From: Gadus chalcogrammus
Taxonomy: Eukaryota > Chordata > Actinopteri > Gadiformes > Gadidae
Assembly (NCBI RefSeq): GCF_026213295.1
Contig: NC_079414.1
Span: 20,537,607 to 20,601,606, forward strand
Length of the DNA stretch: 64,000 bases
Direction of reading: 5' to 3'
Part shown: piece by piece, positions 56,001-64,000 of the stretch
Numbering within the stretch: position 1 is the first letter of the stretch
Layout of the letters: each line of letters opens with the position of its first letter
The notes under the pieces: model-generated
Told to the model about the DNA's origin: nothing
Seen by the model: the letters and a program-made list of their open reading frames with translations, nothing else
The model's database searches: none
Translations under genes and position numbers: made by a program

Positions 56001-56116
56001 TTGATTCTGACTGTTCCCCCGACCAATCCATTAACGGTCAGGGCCTCCGTCCAAGTCATGCAACAGCCTATCAAAAATCAAACGTGTTCTCCGTTATAAC
56101 AACCACTCGATGATGC

Positions 56117-56162
<46 letters not shown>

Positions 56163-56250
56163 AAGCTGAAGATGGCAGAATCAAGGTGGATATAAACAGT
56201 GAGCGAACCTTACCACTGAGGAGAATGAGGAAAGGGACCGCGGCCTTCAT
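52241..56250 (-). CDS. Gene c2: ITSM/ITIM-bearing CD300/NILT-type receptor
   Basis: Exons: signal 56214-56250; V-set Ig 55759-56067; TM 52644-52751; tail 52241-52521; all phase 1; predicted 244 aa. The stalk exon is broken in the same way as in c1. The tail has TIYSNV, VFYSTV and VMYSTI. The TM exon differs from c1 by Arg to Met just after the helix (FCMKKRRR). The Ig exon differs from c1 at five bases, giving three amino-acid changes: Gly to Gln and Ile to Thr in the CDR1-like loop and Phe to Ile in the CDR3-like loop. Likely an inhibitory receptor with altered binding surface. Confidence 0.8.
52952..53042. repeat. (AC)n microsatellite in the c2 intron
   Basis: 91-bp AC run, counterpart of 20511-20622. 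Confidence 0.95.
53470..55352. mobile_element. 1.9-kb TTAA-flanked element in gene c2
   Basis: Copy of 21049-23182 with TTAA on both sides (53466-53469, 55353-55356). It has an extra ~87 bp near 53970-54060, and only one loop unit in the nested foldback element (54184-54600). Confidence 0.75.
54184..54600. mobile_element. Foldback element, contracted copy
   Basis: Same inverted ends and aatacga flanks as 21667-22433, but 417 bp instead of 767 bp. Confidence 0.8.
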
Positions 56251-56312
56251 GTTCCTGAGACGCCGCTCTGCTCCCCACAACCCTCCGGGGCTTTAATGGC
56301 GCCGTGTTGAAG

Positions 56313-56329
56313 TTCCGCTTCCTCTTCTC
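56313..56329 (-). promoter_or_regulatory. Candidate ETS/PU.1 box upstream of gene c2
   Basis: GAGAAGAGGAAGCGGAA on the minus strand, conserved with c1. Confidence 0.4.
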
Positions 56330-56814
56330 TCGGTTTGCTTCTCCTTTCTTGTCACACTAAACACTTCTGAGTTATTCTATTCACTTTTTCTGTCATTTTG
56401 TTGATGCAACTTCCTGACATGGTTCATTTTAGCATGTTAGATATTAAAAGAGATGTGGTTTATATACATAGGCCTATAATGTACATGTAATTAATAGAAA
56501 CAAACTCAGGAAAAAGGTTATGGGTGCTTTATTCTACAAGTGATTACGGCTAGGTAGGCATACACCTAAGTCAGGCTGGTGCAATATACAATTTTTCGAA
56601 GACAAGCCCCAAAGCCCATGTAGCATTATAACCCAGGGTCATCTTTTGGATCAAACCACTTTCATGGTTACTCTTGTGGTTCCAATAAAGTAACATTTGG
56701 GAATTAGTTAGAAAAAGTGTCCAGAAAAAAGAATATGCCTTCCTCTCCATAGGCCTATGTCATTCATGACATGCAGATTTTACCAGAAATAAAGTGGGAA
56801 TTGTTAAAAAAAAA

Positions 56815-57341
56815 TTAAAGCATTGTGTGATATACACTCTCCTCATTCAGGTTGAGGTTCAGGCTTTGGTAGAGACACGTCTGTCCGGAATCAGCAACAT
56901 CGGAGTGTTCATTGAGGTCTATGGTGATGCAGGCGCTGACCGTCGGACGCCGCGGCTTTGTGGGGACAGTGTTTGGTGCTGGTTGCGGCAGAACTCTTTT
57001 CTTACGACCAGAACGTACAAACTTGGACTCGGGCCGAGGAGGTCCAACAGGGCTCATCGTCTCATAATCGTTTTCTTTCTCTCGATTACTCTAGACAAAG
57101 AAAAAGACAACACAGAGATATCACGGTCTCACTATGGGCCATGAGTATGCCCTACTCCATTCTTAGGTAACGGACGATGATCATGTTTACAACGTGTGTT
57201 GGCCCACCTCCTGTCTGCGGCGCCTGCCGGTGTTATTTCTCATGTGCCGAGCAAGCAGCCAAAGCAAGAAGGTGAACAGGCAAACAAATAGCAGCGCCAC
57301 CATACACATCGCAACCGTCAGGATCCAAGAAACCTGGGACC
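56815..57341 (-). CDS. Gene d2: TM exon and YxxL/YxxM tail exon
   Basis: TM exon 57208-57341 (phase 1 in, 0 out) and tail exon 56815-57090 (phase 0), same layout as d1. The TM core reads MCMVALL, fully hydrophobic, where d1 has Glu-Ser. The tail keeps YETM and LYQSL, but the last motif is YHTM instead of YHTL, so the ITAM consensus is lost in its second half. The tail acceptor is TAG, closer to consensus than in d1. The exons may serve gene e (linker exon 59277-59317 ends in phase 0 and fits this tail) or an independent d gene whose Ig exon is not visible. Confidence 0.6.
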
Positions 57342-57514
57342 CTGAAATAGAAGAAGAAACCCAGAAGTTGCTGGAGCTTAAAATGCAAACTGTGAATCCA
57401 TACATAAAGACACAATAGATTCGGCAGTCACGCCATTTAGGCATTTGATTTCGAACCATCTCCATCCGCATAGCATTCGGCCCTGGCCCACGAGAGGTCT
57501 CATGGGAATTTAGC

Positions 57515-58633
57515 CCAAGCACTCAATTGTCCTTTTTTGTGCCCCCTTTGTTTAAGCTTCAAGTAGGGCTGTCTATAGAAAAATGACAATGTGATAATAA
57601 TTTCGGTACACCTATTTCTGTTCAATTTGCTGATGTTTTGCTACGTTCAATACAAGGCTCTAAAGAACAGTGCAGATAGTAAGAAAGCTGAAGATTGTTC
57701 TTCACCGCAGGGTTGTGGAATACAGTGCGTTACATTACATTACGAACACACATACACACATGCACGTTACTCACTGGTAAGGTCCCCTTTTGGAACTGAA
57801 AAGAAGCATAAACATTGATTTCAGGCACAATTTGTACAGTAGGGATACCAATAATAATATGAGTGGCACCATTATTCTATGATAATTATTAATAATAGGC
57901 CTTATGTTTTTTTGGTTTCTTTCCCCGCTAATTATATTGATCAAATTTAATGTAATATCATGACATGAAAGTTTCTCACCTGTTGAACTGATGTTCATGT
58001 TCATGTTCATGCCTTTCAATCCATGCTTAGCAGGGAGAGAATCCATCACGATTGTCCTTATAGCTCACTTATAACAAACTGGCTTATTATTAACAATCTT
58101 TGAAGTTTATTCGATCTTGAGATATTTAAAATGCATTCCCATTACTGCCAGTTCATCTCAATACACCCTCTCAACTGTTGGCTTGGAATGAAACATCCCG
58201 GAAGACTTGTGACTTTTATTTCTCTTACACACACCTACACATGCACACACACACATACTCTCAGAAAAACCAAAGAATACATCTCTTCCTCTTTCATGTC
58301 AAGTCTAACACACCTAAACCTCAGCATAGATGAAGTGAACTACATAAGTGTCCCTCGTGCATCTCCTCTTAGATCTCTAAAAGGATCTCTATGGGAGAGA
58401 GATGATAGATAGATGAACAGATAAAATAAATGAAATAAACAGCTAAGAGACTGTCTGAACATGCCAGCCAGCCTTATGTATTTTTACTCATAATTGCTTA
58501 AAAAAAATATGAATGATTACACTCTTGTTGTTGATAAGATACATGGCCAATCCATGGTATGAAAAAATGAGTTGCCCTATTATAAAGGTACACAATAAAG
58601 AATCCCTTAAAATCCCCATACCTTTATCAAAAG
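57515..58633. other. Gene d upstream region, possible stalk exon
   Basis: Homologous to 3300-3960. On the minus strand 57980-58063 could be an 84-bp phase 1 exon with the N-glycosylation site NIS, ending TCAACAG then a GT donor. Its acceptor has no pyrimidine tract and the unit 1 relic lost the AG, so the call is weak. No other gene seen. Confidence 0.3.
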
Positions 58634-59182
58634 TTGTTTTTTTTGGTTAACACAATACAGAGTGCAGGACGATTTTATATCAATCTGAGCCGACATCATA
58701 TTCATAGAAGTTTTTTATACCTATGTAAGGGCCTTCCTACGAAAGGAAAAGGAAGTTGCCTTCAGTTCTCGGTCATATGCACAATGAGATCTGAATTCTG
58801 TGAAAATGGTAGGCTTCTCTTTTCCCGAGGTGAAGCACTTGATCAGCTGAACCAAATGTACTTGAATTTGTACTGTATAGTAGAAAATGCTATTGCAAAG
58901 AAAGAACCCCCAAAAATGCTCATGTTTTTCCCTCTAGAATTCAGGGATCCAGTCACTGGCAGACAGAAGCACATTGGTTCATGTCTGTTGGTTCTGGGTC
59001 CATGTGTTCTGTTTCAGGCCGCGTCCTCATCTCCTGCTCTTCATTGTTCTCCGTGTAGCCACCCTACATACGGAAAGATTACATGGGTTCAAGACCATTG
59101 TGTTTTAGTACTGGAATACATAGATTATGGTTATGGTTTAAATGTGAAAAATATCGTTAGAGTCATTTCAATAGTTGAATGA
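58634..59182 (+). CDS. Unrecognised 182-codon ORF
   Basis: Plus-strand open frame from ATG to TGA in an otherwise AT-rich gap between genes d2 and e. It has no signal peptide and no family I recognise. The C-terminal part (VLVLEYIDYGYG) weakly recalls a Tudor-type strand pattern, which is not enough to name it. It could be an exon of a host gene, an old retrocopy or a chance frame; there is no paralogue in unit 1 or 2. Confidence 0.25.
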   Translation: MFFLVNTIQSAGRFYINLSRHHIHRSFLYLCKGLPTKGKGSCLQFSVICTMRSEFCENGRLLFSRGEALDQLNQMYLNLYCIVENAIAKKEPPKMLMFFPLEFRDPVTGRQKHIGSCLLVLGPCVLFQAASSSPALHCSPCSHPTYGKITWVQDHCVLVLEYIDYGYGLNVKNIVRVISIVE

Positions 59183-59276
59183 CTGCATCATGTGACAAAT
59201 ATCGTTAGATGAGAGGAGATGTATCTTGACAATGTGATTGAGTTGTAACACTTCCTTCTTTCAGAAGGACACTTAC

Positions 59277-64000
<4,724 letters not shown>

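Overview
The window looks like a stretch of a ray-finned fish (teleost) genome. The signs are compact multi-exon immune-receptor genes, an L2-type LINE, tRNA- and 5S-rRNA-derived SINEs, many hAT and TTAA-flanked MITEs, and an extreme density of long (AC)n/(GT)n arrays. That microsatellite load fits a gadiform (cod-like) fish, but the species is inference.

The main content is a minus-strand cluster of single-V-domain receptors of the CD300/CMRF35-like, pIgR-like or NILT type. The array was copied as a ~26-31 kb tandem segmental duplication: unit 1 is 1-25684 (continuing off the left edge) and unit 2 is ~30438-57514. In transcription order (high to low coordinate) each unit holds gene d (TM exon plus a tail with two YxxL-type motifs), gene c and gene b (Ig receptors with ITIM/ITSM tails), a decayed d-type TM exon, and gene a (Ig gene; its own TM/tail lies outside the window in unit 1 and is missing in unit 2). 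Right of unit 2 is a more distant relative, gene e (59277 to beyond 64000). Exons were assigned by hand from reading frame, GT/AG sites and paralogue comparison. Almost all junctions are phase 1, so Ig, stalk, TM and tail modules can be exchanged or skipped without breaking frame.

Layout: a1 exons 1-2 (1-438); flank and LTR-like remnant (439-2338); decayed d exon (3054-3177); L2 LINE (4011-6175); gene b1 (8433-11930); nested hAT elements and a MITE-rich block (12181-19349); gene c1 (19782-24406), whose stalk exon is broken by a TE block; gene d1 (24985-25511); junction block of repeats and palindromes (25685-30437); gene a2 (30769-31524); decayed d exon (34026-34149); hAT-derived replacement (34648-36629); truncated LINE (36630-38669); b2 (40951-44403); c2 (52241-56250); d2 (56815-57341); unit-2 flank, SINE3 and hAT remnants; gene e.

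As a system, genes b and c look inhibitory (tyrosine motifs that would recruit SHP phosphatases). Gene d carries an ITAM-spaced pair of tyrosines and looks activating. The duplication junction places a TM-less Ig gene (a2) directly upstream of TM/ITAM exons (d1) in compatible phase, so an activating chimera could be made there. Differences between the two units fall on functional residues: CDR1/CDR3 loops, the TM core, ITAM spacing and an Ig strand.
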